This document shows, piece after piece, positions 12,581 to 24,915 of a stretch of 64,000 bases of DNA. The stretch covers positions 83,945,143 through 84,009,142 of the forward strand of contig NW_026262679.1 of assembly GCF_021869535.1 (NCBI RefSeq). The letters run 5' to 3'. Position 1 is the stretch's first letter. The number at the start of each line of letters is the position of its first letter. The notes under the pieces are model-generated. The model made no database searches. It was not told the origin of the DNA and saw nothing but the letters and a program-made list of their open reading frames with translations. This stretch comes from Mytilus californianus. Lineage: Eukaryota; Mollusca; Bivalvia; Mytilida; Mytilidae. Position numbers and translations under genes: made by a program.

Positions 12581-13309
12581 TTACCAGTTAAAGCGATATC
12601 AATTCAAAACTAAAATGCATCCTGCTATTATCAAATATTCAACTATTGGGCAAACTCATGTTTTCATGGTCGAAAAAGCTGCGATGATTTGTAAGTAAAA
12701 GCCGTTCAAGTGTTAAAAATTGTGATTATTGACTTATTATGATTACCATAACCTGTTTAATAGAAACTAAATACCAATACTTTTTTTCAACACAATGATA
12801 AGACATTGAGTATGTACACACCGGGGTATCTTTTGTTTCCACAGGTAGTAACGTCGTCATACCGAGTCATGATTTAGTCAGTAGGACATGATTTGGTTCA
12901 GTGTTTCTGCACGACAAACAATGACAAAATGTAAACATTGGATTTTTTCCTAAAAGAAGTTATGAACATACATTTTTAATGAGCTTTGTTTATAGCTATT
13001 ATGTATGTAAATGAGAATTCTGCATCATATCGGTAATAATATGACACACATAACGCTTAGAAACGGCAATTTTAAAAGTTAGGTTATTGTTTTTCACACA
13101 TAAGAAAATGTTCTATTTTCTGCGTGTTACAACAAATTAAGTGTAATAACTTACAATTGCTTTTAAATATCCTGAAAAAAAATCATCACTTTTGAAAATA
13201 ATTCAATATTTATAATAATAAAATAGTGTCAGGGTTTGGTTTAAGTCATATGAAACTTCAAATTAATAAAAAAGTTGAATATGTTTTATATACATTTTAT
13301 TTTGTATTT
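12581..13309 (-). promoter_or_regulatory. Upstream flank shared by TLR copies A, B and C
   Basis: Sequence 5' of the TLR copies is conserved between units: about 12763-12850 matches 26815-26890 and 38560-38645, and about 12880-12990 matches 26935-27030 and 38680-38790, including GACAAACAATGACAAAATG. The duplications thus carried the likely promoter region. No individual binding site or transcription start can be assigned by eye. Confidence 0.45.
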
Positions 13310-13790
13310 ACATTGTATCATAGGTCAAATTTATTTGTTCAGTGTATGTTCACTGGTGTTAATATGTCCTTTGATTGAGTTAAGCCATTTCAGTTGATAT
13401 TTTATGGTGTGTCTTTCTATGTTGTGATGTTACACTATTGTTTCAGAAAAAGGGTGAAGGTTTGGTACCATTAAAACGTTTAAACCCGCTGCAATTGTTT
13501 GCACCTGTCCTAAGTCAGGAATCTGTTGTTCAGTAGTTGTCGTTTGTTGATGTGGTTCATAAGTGTTTCTCGTTTCTCGTTTTTTATATAGATTAGACCG
13601 TTGGTTTTCCCGTTTGAATGGTTTTACACTAGTATTTTTTGGGGCCCTTTATAGCTTGCTGTTCGGTGTGAGTCAAGGCTCCGTGTTGAAGACCGTACTT
13701 TGACCTATAATGGTTTACTTTTATAAATTTTGACTTGGATGGAGAGTTGTCTCATTGGCACTCATACCACATCTTCTTATATCTATTGAA
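13310..13790 (-). repeat. Long copy of interspersed repeat family R1
   Basis: Contains the full complement of the 1976-2146 repeat plus about 300 bp more, with landmarks TTGCACCTGTCCTAAGTCAG and GATTAGACCGTTGG. It lies just beyond the shared flank of unit 1, so it marks or interrupts the unit junction. No ORF. I recall this sequence as highly repeated in mussel DNA. Confidence 0.65.
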
Positions 13791-13867
13791 TGGCTAAGTT
13801 TTACTATAAAACTAGTGTACTTGAACTTTCTTGTAAAAGAAAATATTCGTATTATCAAAATCTTCAG

Positions 13868-14033
13868 AAATGTACTGCCATTGAATTATTGTCTTCTTGT
13901 GCACAAATTCCCCGATATTTTCCCGTATGCAGTGACCTTAACTACGAGACCTCTCGTGAGAACTTTGACCACCGCACAGCGCAAGTGCCTGGGGAAAACT
14001 GTGACGAAAATTGTAAAAAACGTGCCCTGGAAG
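13868..14033 (+). other. Candidate orphan exon of unknown gene
   Basis: A 166-nt open stretch bounded by an acceptor-like ATCTTCAG and a donor-like GTAAATA, entering in phase 0 and leaving after one base. It is visibly richer in G+C than its surroundings and encodes about 55 residues with five cysteines (from KCTAIELLSSC to GENCDENCKKRALEG). I do not recognise the domain. It could be a relic or working exon of a gene captured at the boundary between units 1 and 2, or chance. No partner exon was identified. Confidence 0.3.
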
Positions 14034-15214
14034 GTAAATAATAATACATTTCTGTAACTAGTTTTGAAAGAAAATAAATAATACAACAAATCTTTTAACA
14101 ACTATTAAGAACAGTTTTAATTAACAAATGGGAACACATGGAAAATATAAAAAAAATCATGAAGGCTCTACCAATTCACTTATTTCTCACGTGCTTCATG
14201 TGCTCTGTGTTGATTGTTTATCAATGTCAGGACCGGTAAACGTCGGTAACAATCTCGAAAGTAAATTAGCTTTTGATCAACAATAACAGAATGAAATATT
14301 ATTTGTCGACAATACGTTATAGATTTGTGATCAATTGATAAAAATCGTGCATACAGGAATTAGTTTAGTATATATGCATGCATAGGTTCAATAATTTCGA
14401 AAAAACATTGAAATTACAAGAAACTCGTTTCATATGACTTTAAGAATGTAATGGTTTGGTTCGGGTTTGCCATAGTTCAGTTCTGTAACTCATATATGTG
14501 TATCATACATATAAAATAGAATAAGCGAGGTAGATAAAAAATTTGATGCAATTGTTCCAATAACTTTAAGTTTATAACGTTATGCAAATACATGTATAAA
14601 ATGATGACAAGGATAAACAAGTTTAAATGATATCCTTCTGACTTGGAACATTCCGAAGTCTTTATGAAATTACGTGTTATAAAGCTTCTAATTTTTATTT
14701 CAGAATGGAGTTCTGCTGTTAGTATTATTAGCAGAAAAATGTAGATTTGTTTCCATTTCTGTGTCAATTAAACAGACAAAAAAGATGACACGATAAAAAA
14801 TGGAGATGTGGTATGATTGCTTTTTTTGTCAACCAGATACAAAATGACGTGGATGTAAGCAACTATATGTCACCGTTATGCTTTTAACAATGACCAAAAC
14901 CATTACCATATAGTAACTATCAAAAGTCCCTTCATGAACACATGTGAAACAGTTCAATCGAGAAAACAAACGGCAAGACAAAACTGGTTATGTATCACAG
15001 CTTCATCACATCATTCCCAATATTGTAATAACTATAAAAACAGACAAATTAGATATCCAAAGGAGATGCTCAGCATTTACAGAAAATTGTTCGGAAAAGA
15101 CTTTCGACGAAAATTTTTATTTAGAATTTAGGTTTAATGGTATACGATACATTAGCAAGAGCAGATACTAATGCATCAAAATTTAACGCGTTGTTTTCAC
15201 AACGTCGCTAAAGA
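14034..15214. other. Start of unit 2, no gene
   Basis: From about 14165 the sequence aligns with 1-990 of unit 1. About 14804-14885 holds the same partial short repeat as 645-735. No gene is supported. Confidence 0.5.
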
Positions 15215-17358
15215 CACTACAAAAGTCAAAAAGTCTGAAAAGACCAGTTTTTGTCTGAATTTGCATGAATTTTTACTCGACATTCTTAATTTGTCTGAAT
15301 AATTAAAAAAAATTCTTGACATAGTATGAATTTGTCTAATAAGGTTCTTCATTTTTCTTGACAAGTGTCTTGAAAGTATGAACATTGTCTTAAAATTTCT
15401 CGACACTTTCTGTATCATCTGATAAGATTCTGGATTAGTCTCGACCAATTCTTGACTGTCTTAAATTTGTCTCGATCTGTCTTGACATATTCTTGACATT
15501 CTTAATAATGTCTGAATATGTCTCGACATATTCTTGACATTCTAAATAATGTCTGAATATGTCTCGACACATTCTTGACAGTCTTAAATATGTCTTGACA
15601 CTATCTCAACAGTATAAATTTCGCCTGAAATGTGAACAGACTTATTCTGCACTGTTTATGACATTCTATTTCTGTTATATACTCCTTTTTATTATGGCTA
15701 AACTAAACTTTGAAGAATCAAGGATTAATTTGGTATAGTAAGATACCCTTTTGGTGCAACTAAGTTGGAATACCCTGAATAATCCCCCATGTAGTTTTAT
15801 TTTGTTTTATTTTTATTAAACATTTAAGTAATTGTTTTCACTTGGAATATAAGTCGAAGGTATTGACAAACAGCATTTAGATTTTTGCCGTTCGCAAAAC
15901 TGCCAGTCAAATTTGCTTTTCTAAAATAGGTGTCTTGTATCTCTTTTGGACCCCACAATTCATCTTTTGGGTTTGTGTGGCTAAAAAAAGAGGGGGGGGG
16001 GGCCTTTCGTTTAGGTCAAAAAATTTGTTCCCATCTTGATTCAAAAACCTTATTCATTTTTTAAAACAACCCAAAAACATTTTTTATTCAAATTTGAGTG
16101 TTGAATTTTATAATTTTTTATCAAAAATAAATATTTGTGATAACTCCTTCCTGAAATGAAAAAAATGTTTAGATCTATATTATGCATGTCTGTTTGAGAA
16201 CCATTTCATAAGACCGATGATTTCTATAGAAATCATTGATGGGACCCATTATAAAAATACATTTTTTTTTATTATTCCTGGAGTAGATAATAATTTTCTT
16301 TTAATCTTTGGGAATTATTCAATTTGTTTTTATGTTAAAATAATTAACTTCATAATTTTGATGAAGAAAATTCATTTCAATTCAATTTTTTTTCATTAAA
16401 ATGATGATTTTCATTTTCATCTATCAACAAACTTTTTAAATTGTAGTGGCATAGTCGGTCAACTGATAAGTTGTATGGCTGATTACAGGTAAAGCAATAA
16501 CTTCTATTTGACAGTTGCGTGTACTCTGGGGTGTGGAATACCTTAATTTTATGGGGAACATCCTGTCCATGTGTAATACTTAATATATTCCAACAGATGA
16601 CATTACACAAATTTTTCTTCTGTTAAATGAATGATTTGTATATCATCATAATTTGCTATTTATATAAACCACATTTTGGTATTATAATTATTTACCATAT
16701 CAACATTGAATATTATGGATGTAGAATGAAATATGTCTACAGTATGATTGGTTTGAATCATTTAATTTATAAGATTTAGGAATCAAAATTTGTAATTATT
16801 TAAAAACCCACATTGAAATTGTTTTATATATACACACCCACATTTGAATTATTTTATACTTTAGATTTCATAGCCATATTTGCATTTGTAAAAATATTTA
16901 TATACCCAAATTTTCAATTATTTTACATGCCCAACTTTTATTTTTGTTGTAAAGAAGTGTAACTTGAAACAACAGTATATCATAAAAAGAGAAATAAAGA
17001 TTAAAGTTATATCATGAATATTGGTCATGATTTGTAAAACTCAGAACTGTCAAGTAAATTTAAGACACCATTCAAAATGTTCAGAATATGTCAAGCCATA
17101 CTGAGAAAAAATAAGAATGTCGAGAATATGTCGAGAAATTTCAATACAGTATTCAAATGTCAAGAATTTGTCAAGAAATTTTAAGACCATATTCAGAATG
17201 TCGAGAATATGTCGAGTAAATTTCATACAAATTTAATATAAATGAGAATATGTCAAGAAAAATTAAGACACAAGTCATACTTTTGGAGAATGTCGAGTAA
17301 AAGTTCATGCAAATTAAGACAAAAACTGGTCTTTTCAGACTTTTAGACTTTTGTAGTG
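15215..17358. mobile_element. Non-autonomous CACTA-type DNA transposon
   Basis: A 2144-bp element begins CACTACAAAAGTC and ends with the inverted counterpart GACTTTTGTAGTG. Its terminal inverted repeats match over about 72 bp with roughly three mismatches. It is flanked by a 3-bp duplication AGA (15212-15214 and 17359-17361). Unit 1 supplies the empty site: near 991 it reads GCTAAAGAAAAGCATTC with one AGA. Subterminal regions carry many variants of TCTTGACAT/TCTCGACAT, inverted at the two ends. CACTA termini, 3-bp duplication and arrayed subterminal repeats are hallmarks of the CMC/EnSpm (CACTA) superfamily. The interior has no transposase-sized ORF, so it would need transposase in trans. Confidence 0.85.
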
Positions 17359-17784
17359 AGAAAAGCATTCAAAATTCGCGGAAAAATCACTAACATCATA
17401 AAATCGGTTACGTGGTTTTGACAGTATTTGTAAACGAAGCGAACATAAATCTACCCCTGAGCATAAAATCCGATGCAAATGAAGAAATTTTACTTTTTTA
17501 TCATAAATAATTTCGTATATGACAGTTATTTGTATATGACAGTAATTCGTATATAGTTTTAATGTACGGCGGGAATTATTGCGCGACGAAATTGCATTAA
17601 GAATACACTGCGATCTAATTCAGCGCCAAAAAAAGGGGGAATGGGATCGCAAGCATTTACAAAAAAAATGACTATATGGACCTATATTATTTTTTTTTGC
17701 ACTCGACTATGTACGGCTTTACGAATATTATATCGAAATTGCAAGAAAAAATTACCGGTATTTTTTTTTCTGTATGCATATGTA

Positions 17785-19280
17785 CTCACATTACATAAAA
17801 TGCTTGATAACGAAATTAGTAATTGGCAATTCACTTTGAAACTCAACATATACGCCTACGACACTTACCAAAGAGGAAATTCGATCAATCATAGGTCCGT
17901 CCTATTTTCCTTCTAAATTTCAACAAAAGATGATGAACTTGATCTTCTTTCACTGTACTGGATACCCAAATTACAGGAGTGTCCTTCCACACAACGTTAT
18001 ATTCAAAGCCGGGTTTCAGAGTTACTGTGAAACTACCTATTCCAGGGGGGAGGGGTGGGGGAGGGGGGGATGGAAATCAGATGTGGATACTTAAAATCAA
18101 AAGATCTGTTAGGATATTAACAATCTAAGTCTCTTTCCTCTTGCAATAACATAAAAAAAAACATTGCCTTCACTACAATTTACACTAGTATACCCAATGC
18201 TAAACTTAAAGACTGTATGAAGTTTGTTTCATAAAAAAAATGGTCAACGTAGATACAAACATATTGTTTAAGGAAAGGATAACTCATAATTTGTAAAAAG
18301 AAACCTCTCTAATTCAAACAATAAATTATGTGAAACTGACATCGTCGAGATGCTTTGTATGCTAGCAACAACATATTTGTTACGTTTTGATGAAGTGTTT
18401 TTCAACAAACAATCGGCATTCGTATGGGAACCTATTGTACTGATCGACTTGTCAACTTATACTTTTATTCATATGATACTTTATACAGGAGCTTGTTGGG
18501 AAGAATGAAAGGAAGCTAGCTTTATCCTTTAACTGTAGATGATGTTCTATCAATGAATAATGCAGTCTTGTGACTATGTTGAACGCATCTATTTCGTCGA
18601 ACTTGAAATAAAGGATACCAAAGATGAGTCTGTCTTATATCTTGACTAACATCTAGGATTGGTTGAGAAAACTTTACAAAAAAAAAAGAGATGATTTCAG
18701 CTTTCAATTTGCACAATTTGTATTTCTATGTAACTACATTACAGCAGCGCCTGCATATGGAGTATATATCTCTCAGTTGATACGATATTCCATAGCTTGT
18801 GTTTGATATTATGATTTCCTTGATAGAGGGTTACTGCTCAGGAAGAAGCTATTGAACCAATGATTCAAAGTGGTAAAGTTGAAAGCGGACGCTTTCACAA
18901 GTTGGTCGACCGTTATGGAATATCTGTGTCACAGATGACCACGGATATGTTCCAATTGTCGTAACCACAATCAGTATTTTTCCTTGATAGTGACAACACC
19001 GAATGAGACTTATCACCAGATTTTTTCTTGCATGAGCAACACGATGAGTGCCACATGCGTAGTAAGAACTGCTTACCCTTCCGGTGCACATGAGATCACA
19101 CTGGTTTTTGGTTGTGTTGGTGTTGTTCAATCTAGCTTTTTTTAAAAACATTTTCTATTTAGTGACTGTCGACTTGTTCGTCTTTTAGTCGTTTTTCGTA
19201 TTTTTGCGATGGCGCTGTCGGCTTTTCTGAAACCAATGAGTTTTGAATGTCTCCTTGGTATCTTCTTTCTCTTTATTTGA
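17785..19280 (+). pseudogene. Decayed reverse-transcriptase retroelement, old copy P2
   Basis: Unit 2 counterpart of P1. Broken frames include a region equivalent to HYINCLITKLVIGNS of unit 4 near 17790, then LYFYSYD and FLDRGLL. About 19075-19280 is the 3' tail (CTTACCCTTCCGGTGCACATG onward, ending near GGTATCTTCTTTC). Many stops; no coding potential. A G-rich tract at 18043-18069 corresponds to the 25-G run of unit 1. Confidence 0.7.
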
Positions 19281-20011
19281 GTTAAAAAAAATTAAAGCCT
19301 TAAAAAATTTGTTTTCATAATTTTTGCTTTATTTCCAGACACTATCAGAAACATTTTTTATTGCGTTGTATTAATTTCATTAAAAAAAATGCCAATAAGC
19401 AATATATATTCATTAGAGCCTGTAGTTTTTAGTATAAACATTTAGAATACCTTTCTTCTAATCCTTGAAATCCCTCCGATCACTTTTGAATTATTATTTT
19501 GTGTTGTTTGGTTGGGTCAAACATTAAATAATGCATGCGAGTAACTCCCTTCCCCATTTTTTAATTACAGATCCTGTATTTTTCCAAGATCTAATACTAC
19601 AAGCAATAGATTGACAAATTTCCCTTTGTGCATCTGAATGGATATCAAACCTGGAAAAAACCCGTACAATGACGTAATGGTAGGTTTGATAGCAATCAAG
19701 GTTTAGTGTTAAAAGTGTACTTAAAATGTTAGTATGTTCTGAATGTGTTTCCCTATTAAATATGATAAAATTCCTGTAAAAGCTCATACAAAAATATCAG
19801 GTTTATAATATTGTACACCAGACATGCGTTTCAAACAAGTCATTATTTTTTATCTTTCTTTTACTCCTGTTATTCAGACATATTATTTCCTTAAGGTAAA
19901 TCATCACTACTATTACAATATCTTTCAAAGTCGTGTGATGTTAACATCTCTGTAACTTAATGACAGCTATGGTTCAATTTATAACTATTTTCTTTACAGA
20001 CCATTACAAAA
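19281..20011. other. Intergenic, no gene seen
   Basis: Aligns with 2791-4110 of unit 1 with internal gaps. No gene or structured feature recognised. Confidence 0.45.
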
Positions 20012-21194
20012 GAGGGACGAAAGATACCAGAGGGACAGTCAAACTCATAGATCGAAAACAAACTGACAACGCCATGGCCAAAAATAAAAAGACAAACAGA
20101 CAAATAATAGTACAGATGACACAACATAGAAAACTAAAGACTAAGCAACACGAACCCCACCAAAAACTGGGGGTGATCTCAGGTTCTCCGGAAGGGTAAG
20201 CAGATCCTGCTCCACATGTGGCACCCGTCGTGTTGCTTATGTTATTACAAATCCGGTAAATAGTCTAATTCGGTAGGTCACATTCGTGAAAAGGGAAGGG
20301 TATTGTAGTTACGACATAAAGAACCTATCCGATATCATCTGTGAAACTGTTATTCCATAACGGTCAACCAACTCGTGATGGCGTCCGTAAAATTTACGAA
20401 GGGATGATTTCAACTTCTCCATTTGGAACTCTTGGTTTAATAGCTTCCTTGTGAGCAGCAATCCTCTATCAAGGAAATCATGATAGGAAATACAAGCCCG
20501 GGAATATCGTATCAATTGGGAGACATATACTCCTTATGCAGGCGCTGCTGGAATGTTGCGTCATAGAAATGGAAGGTTCACAATTGGGAAAATGAAATCA
20601 TCTCTTTTGTCGTAAAGTTTTGTTTTCAACCGATCCTCATTGTCAATTTCTAGATGTAAGTCAAGATATGAGGCAGACTTAACTGTATCTGTAGTATCCT
20701 TTATCTCTAGTTTGATGGGATAGATTCGTTCAACATAGTCACCAAATTTTGTATTATTTAGTGAGAGAACATCATCTATATAGCGGAACGTAAAGTTAAA
20801 GGATATTGCTAACTTCTTATCTTTCTTACTAAGAAGTTCCTGTATGAAGTCAGCCTCATAATAATAAAGAAACAAGTCGGCAAGAAGAGGGGCACAATTG
20901 GTTCCCATTGGAATTCCGACAGTTTGTTGAAAAACACGTCCTCCAAACGTAACAAATATGTTGTCAATCAAGAAATCAAGCATCTTGATAATGTCAGTTT
21001 CAGAGAATTTTTTGTTTGAATCAGAGTGATTCTTTTCAAAGTAGGATTTATCCCTCCCCAAGACAAGATACTTGTATCTACGTTCGCCATTCTATTAAAT
21101 GAAACAAAGTAATACCAACTCTTTCAATTTGTCTTTTAGTTTGGAATGGGGAATACTTGTGTAAAGTGTAGAAAAGTCAAATGTTACAACGTGA
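20012..21194 (-). mobile_element. Reverse-transcriptase retroelement, young copy M2
   Basis: Best preserved copy of the element. On the minus strand it reads TFDFSTLYTSIPHSKLKDKL, then after a frameshift near 21070-21110 LGRDKSYFEKNHSD, VGIPMGTNCAPLLADLFLY, the catalytic FRYIDDVLSLNN, SYLDLHLEIDNED, KRDDFIFPIVN and IRYSRACISYHDFLDRGLL. Two in-frame stops occur after about 20561 (Cys codon to TGA, and a TAA a few codons on). A tail of about 300 bp follows, ending in CGTCCCTC exactly as in M1. It sits between ACCATTACAAAA and TACTTAATTC; unit 1 has ACCATTAATAAACTTAGTACTTAATTC without insertion. The block pattern suggests a Penelope-like reverse transcriptase, but no endonuclease domain is visible and the family is inferred. 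Confidence 0.8.
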
Positions 21195-21539
21195 TACTTA
21201 ATTCAATTGCTTTCCGTTTTTTGTACAGTTTTTAAAAATATTTGTTTACTGCTTTACAACTAGCGGTAAAAAAAAGTCGGGATGTGGGATACAGGGAGTA
21301 AAAATGATGGAAAAAATTACAAAAAAACAGGATTTGAGAAATGGTAGCACCGAATGTCGCCCCCCCTTCCACAGTGATGTTTACATTTAAGTAACAATAA
21401 GTCAGCCTCATGTCCAACTTGCTGACTTGGCTACAACTTTTATCTTAATTACTAGTCTAAATGAACTAAGTTAACAATAAAAAGCATTAATAACTTTAAA
21501 CATACTCAATATTTTCACAATTTAATGTAAACTAAAAAT

Positions 21540-22150
21540 CTCACTTGGTAACAAATGGATTTCTTAGATGTATCACATTTGATTTTCTTATATTTACATT
21601 TTAACAACTCTGATTACATCGCACATTAAAACATTGAATGGTTTTGTGAATCTTCTTTATTTTCTACTATTTAAAAACTACATCACCAGCAAAAAGCAAG
21701 AGGGATAATTTTTTACCGTCAATGCTAATGCTTAAAGACTTAATATCACCAATCAAATGATTTATAAACATATTGAACATAAGTGTTGCTAATACACTTA
21801 ACATTTGAAAGCGTAAATACATTTTGCACTAACATCCACGGTTAAATAACAGTACTCTATCAATTAAATCAAATGCTTTCTTAAAACCAATGAAGAATAC
21901 AAAAGTTGATAATAAACACTTTTCTACTTTCAATAATTTAAGTCAACATACTGGTGCGATCTATTGATATCCCACCATTTATAAAACCATTCTGATAATA
22001 TTTTTTTAATTCCCACTCAATCAACCTATCATTTAAAACTCCACAAAGAAGCTTACGTACACAAGGAGCTTAAATAATGTTCTTATAAGATAAAGGATAG
22101 TCGGAATTTTTTGTTGAACCTTTCGGTATAAGAATTATTATACCTTATTC
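21540..22150 (-). pseudogene. LINE reverse-transcriptase relic (minus strand, unit 2)
   Basis: Counterpart of 5480-6070 in unit 1 with the same KAFD-type block in broken frames. Co-duplicated relic, no coding capacity. Confidence 0.5.
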
Positions 22151-22699
22151 CATCTCATAGAGACACTACTTAGGAATTTTACCAGAATAAGTACACATGG
22201 ATAGCGGCCAAATTGAATTCTGAGGAAGACCCAAATTGAAGGGAGGGTAGTTCAGAATTTTTGTATAAGTTTAAACTCTTTGAAGTTCGAGGCATATAAA
22301 TGTTGAAAATATGTCGCACAGCCCTATGTATTGACCTTTGAAAAAAATAGAAGAGCATATGAACTTTCCATTCTAAGAAATATTTTTTTTACGAAACTTC
22401 ATAGTAAAAGTGTCACAGTTTTAGCCGTAAAAGGAGTTCCTATGGGAAATTGCATTGTCTATATTTACAGAAGTGCAACCTACAACTTTTAAACAAAACG
22501 TCATATTTCACACCTTTTTTGCAAAGTGTTCTTAAATATTGAATGTCTTTTATTTGGTCCATGAAATGAAGTTGGACTGCGATACTATTGCTGATTATAA
22601 GACAATCATCGAAAAAAAAGCCGTAGACAATTATCTTGGTAATGTGTATAACTGGTAAATTATAAAGTTTGTTTAAGATTATTTACTAAAAAAATGGAA

Positions 22700-23270
22700 G
22701 TTTAATGGATATTTTTCTCTCAAGTAGTGTTTGTCTAATGATATGGAAATGCCTTTCACCTCTTTCGTATTCATTTTACGTCGATGACACGGTAATTGAA
22801 CTTATGAGGGATTTATAAATCCTTAATTTGTATTTGATTATTTATGCTGATGATACAGTTTGACTCAGTGAAAAATGTCCTGATTAACAAATAATTAATT
22901 GATTGTGTTAACGCTTATTCAAGTGCATGAATATGACATGCATGTTAATGCTTCGATAACAAAAGACGTAATTATTAGAAGCGAAAGACATGAGAAATGG
23001 TTTGTTAATGGTGAACCAATAGGATCAGGTGAACATCTTGATCATAATATACGATATCATTTTAAAAAGTTAAAGTTTCAACATTATATTTTAATTGTTA
23101 TGTGTATTGGAATTCAACATTATGTTCAAATTTAAATCTTTCACTCTGCTCCTAATCAGATTGGCAATTTAACAAATTTTAAAAGTGTCCTTCAATTTTT
23201 GTAAAACACAATCTATATTATTTATAACATAATAAACATCTTGCACCATCTCATTTTGAATTCTAGAGAT
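22700..23270 (+). pseudogene. LINE reverse-transcriptase relic (plus strand, unit 2)
   Basis: Reads LIIYADDTV near 22836 with the catalytic Asp pair preserved, followed by an in-frame stop and, in a shifted frame, MHVNASITKDVIIRSE and VNGEPIGSGEH. Typical LINE layout downstream of the YADD box. Same relic as at 7010, 32040 and 43690. Confidence 0.65.
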
Positions 23271-23925
23271 TGTCTGTTATCTACAATACCCATATTAACT
23301 ATTTTACACTACAATTTAAAAAAAAACAAAGTAAGTTATTCCATTCGAATTGAACAGAATTTAATTCCAACGACGACCAATAACAACTGAAAAACAACAA
23401 TCAAACTTTTGTCGATATATTTCATTAAACCAATATGTTGGTATTGGCACCATTTTCCGATCTTCCATTGTCCAAATTAAAGCGACAGAAGGTTTAGGTT
23501 ATAAAAATCAACAGAAGTATATAATTCTAACAGGTAATTAGCATTGTTAAGACATTTTTGGGATTAATCATATATTATATCCTAGAAAAAATCACTTCTG
23601 AAAACACAACAACACATTTTAAACATACTGATGTCAGTACATTTGTCATAAAGTCTGTTGAAATGAACTGTGGCAGGTAGAGCAAACATAGAATTAACTA
23701 ATAAAATCAGGTAACCCACTAAAATTGCTAAGTGCTTAGGTAATTGTTTAATTATTTTAAGCTCAAAATAATTAAAACCTGTAAAAGAGTTTCACTTCAT
23801 TGACTAATTCCAAAACAATGAATACAGTGCATCTCTGTATGATAGATTATCAATTATTAAACAAATATTTAATAAGTGACATACATTTACAAAACATATA
23901 CTGTGGTAGTTACATGAAGTAGCAA

Positions 23926-24660
23926 AAGTAAAAAAACAAATATACTGAACTCAGAGGGAAATTCACAACGGATAGTCCTTTATCAAATGGGAAAATTAAA
24001 AGCTCAAACACATCAAACGAATGGAAAACTATTGTCATATTCCTGACTTGGTAAACGCATTTCATTATGTAAAAAGGTGGATTAAACCTGGTTTTATAGC
24101 TAGCTTAACCTCTCACCTGTATGACAGTCGCATAGAATTCCATTATATTGACAACAATGTGTGAGCAAAACAAACAGCCATTATAGGTGAAAATGTCAAA
24201 AATTAGGGTACCGCAGTCGACATTTTGTTATAATTTTAATCACTATAAAACAAATAACTATTTCAACAAAGAAATAAAAGGCATATATACACTCTATAGA
24301 CGAACTGCATAATCAAAACTGAAAGACAAGAATACAAAAATGACAATAGCACAATAACACAATAGTGGGATGTGTAAATACCGAGCCACGACAAAAGTAT
24401 ATTACCACAAATGGGCTAAACAGTTAAGGTTAAAAATACACAAAGACAAATAAAAGAGCACTATAACAAGTTATTAAGATGATAAACAACGTGAGTATCT
24501 AGAATCTATACTTCAAGACCATCAAGTATCATTTGTGAAGTTGATACGGATTATTTATCAACAAGGTCTTGGTATCGATCGATGAACTTTTTTAGAAAAA
24601 TGCTTGGACACCTCTGATGTTTAATAAAGTATGAGTAGCAGCTGCAAGCTCTTGAATGCC
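23926..24660. repeat. Interspersed repeat family R3
   Basis: Noncoding repeat with landmarks AAAGCTCAAACACATCAAACG and CGCATAGAATTCCATTATAT. Further copies occur at 32920-33080 (partial) and 40755-41265. Unit 1 lacks it at the matching site near 8440. I recall it as common in mussel DNA; class unknown. Confidence 0.6.
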
Positions 24661-24915
24661 GAATGAGTTGGGGAAATGTATATCCCAGAACACACTCAGT
24701 TATTATACATGTCCTTTAATACATATTCCCACAGTTATACACTCAGACGTAAAATGATGCACAAAAGTGAATCTTGACTGTGCAACGCATCTTTTTTTTC
24801 ATACTTAAGGATAATATTTGGAATGACAAGATATGTCCGAAGAAAACATACGTACATTAGTGTATCATGTGTGGTACCTTGAACATGTTGTTGACGCTTT
24901 CAACTTTACATTACA

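Larger units (their letters stand above)
1..13115. repeat. Segmental duplication unit 1 (retroelement block plus TLR copy A)
   Basis: This unit shares order and sequence with units 2-4. Landmarks are the ACCGGTAAACGTCGG segment near 75 (again near 14233), the retroelement relic at 1325-2790, LINE relics at 5480-7560, TLR copy A, and a shared TLR upstream flank that ends near 13115, where similarity to units 2 and 3 stops. The left edge may lie outside the window. Unit 1 alone carries the 25-G tract, the short repeat insertion at 1976 and the minus-strand element at 4468. Boundaries were judged by eye. Confidence 0.75.
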
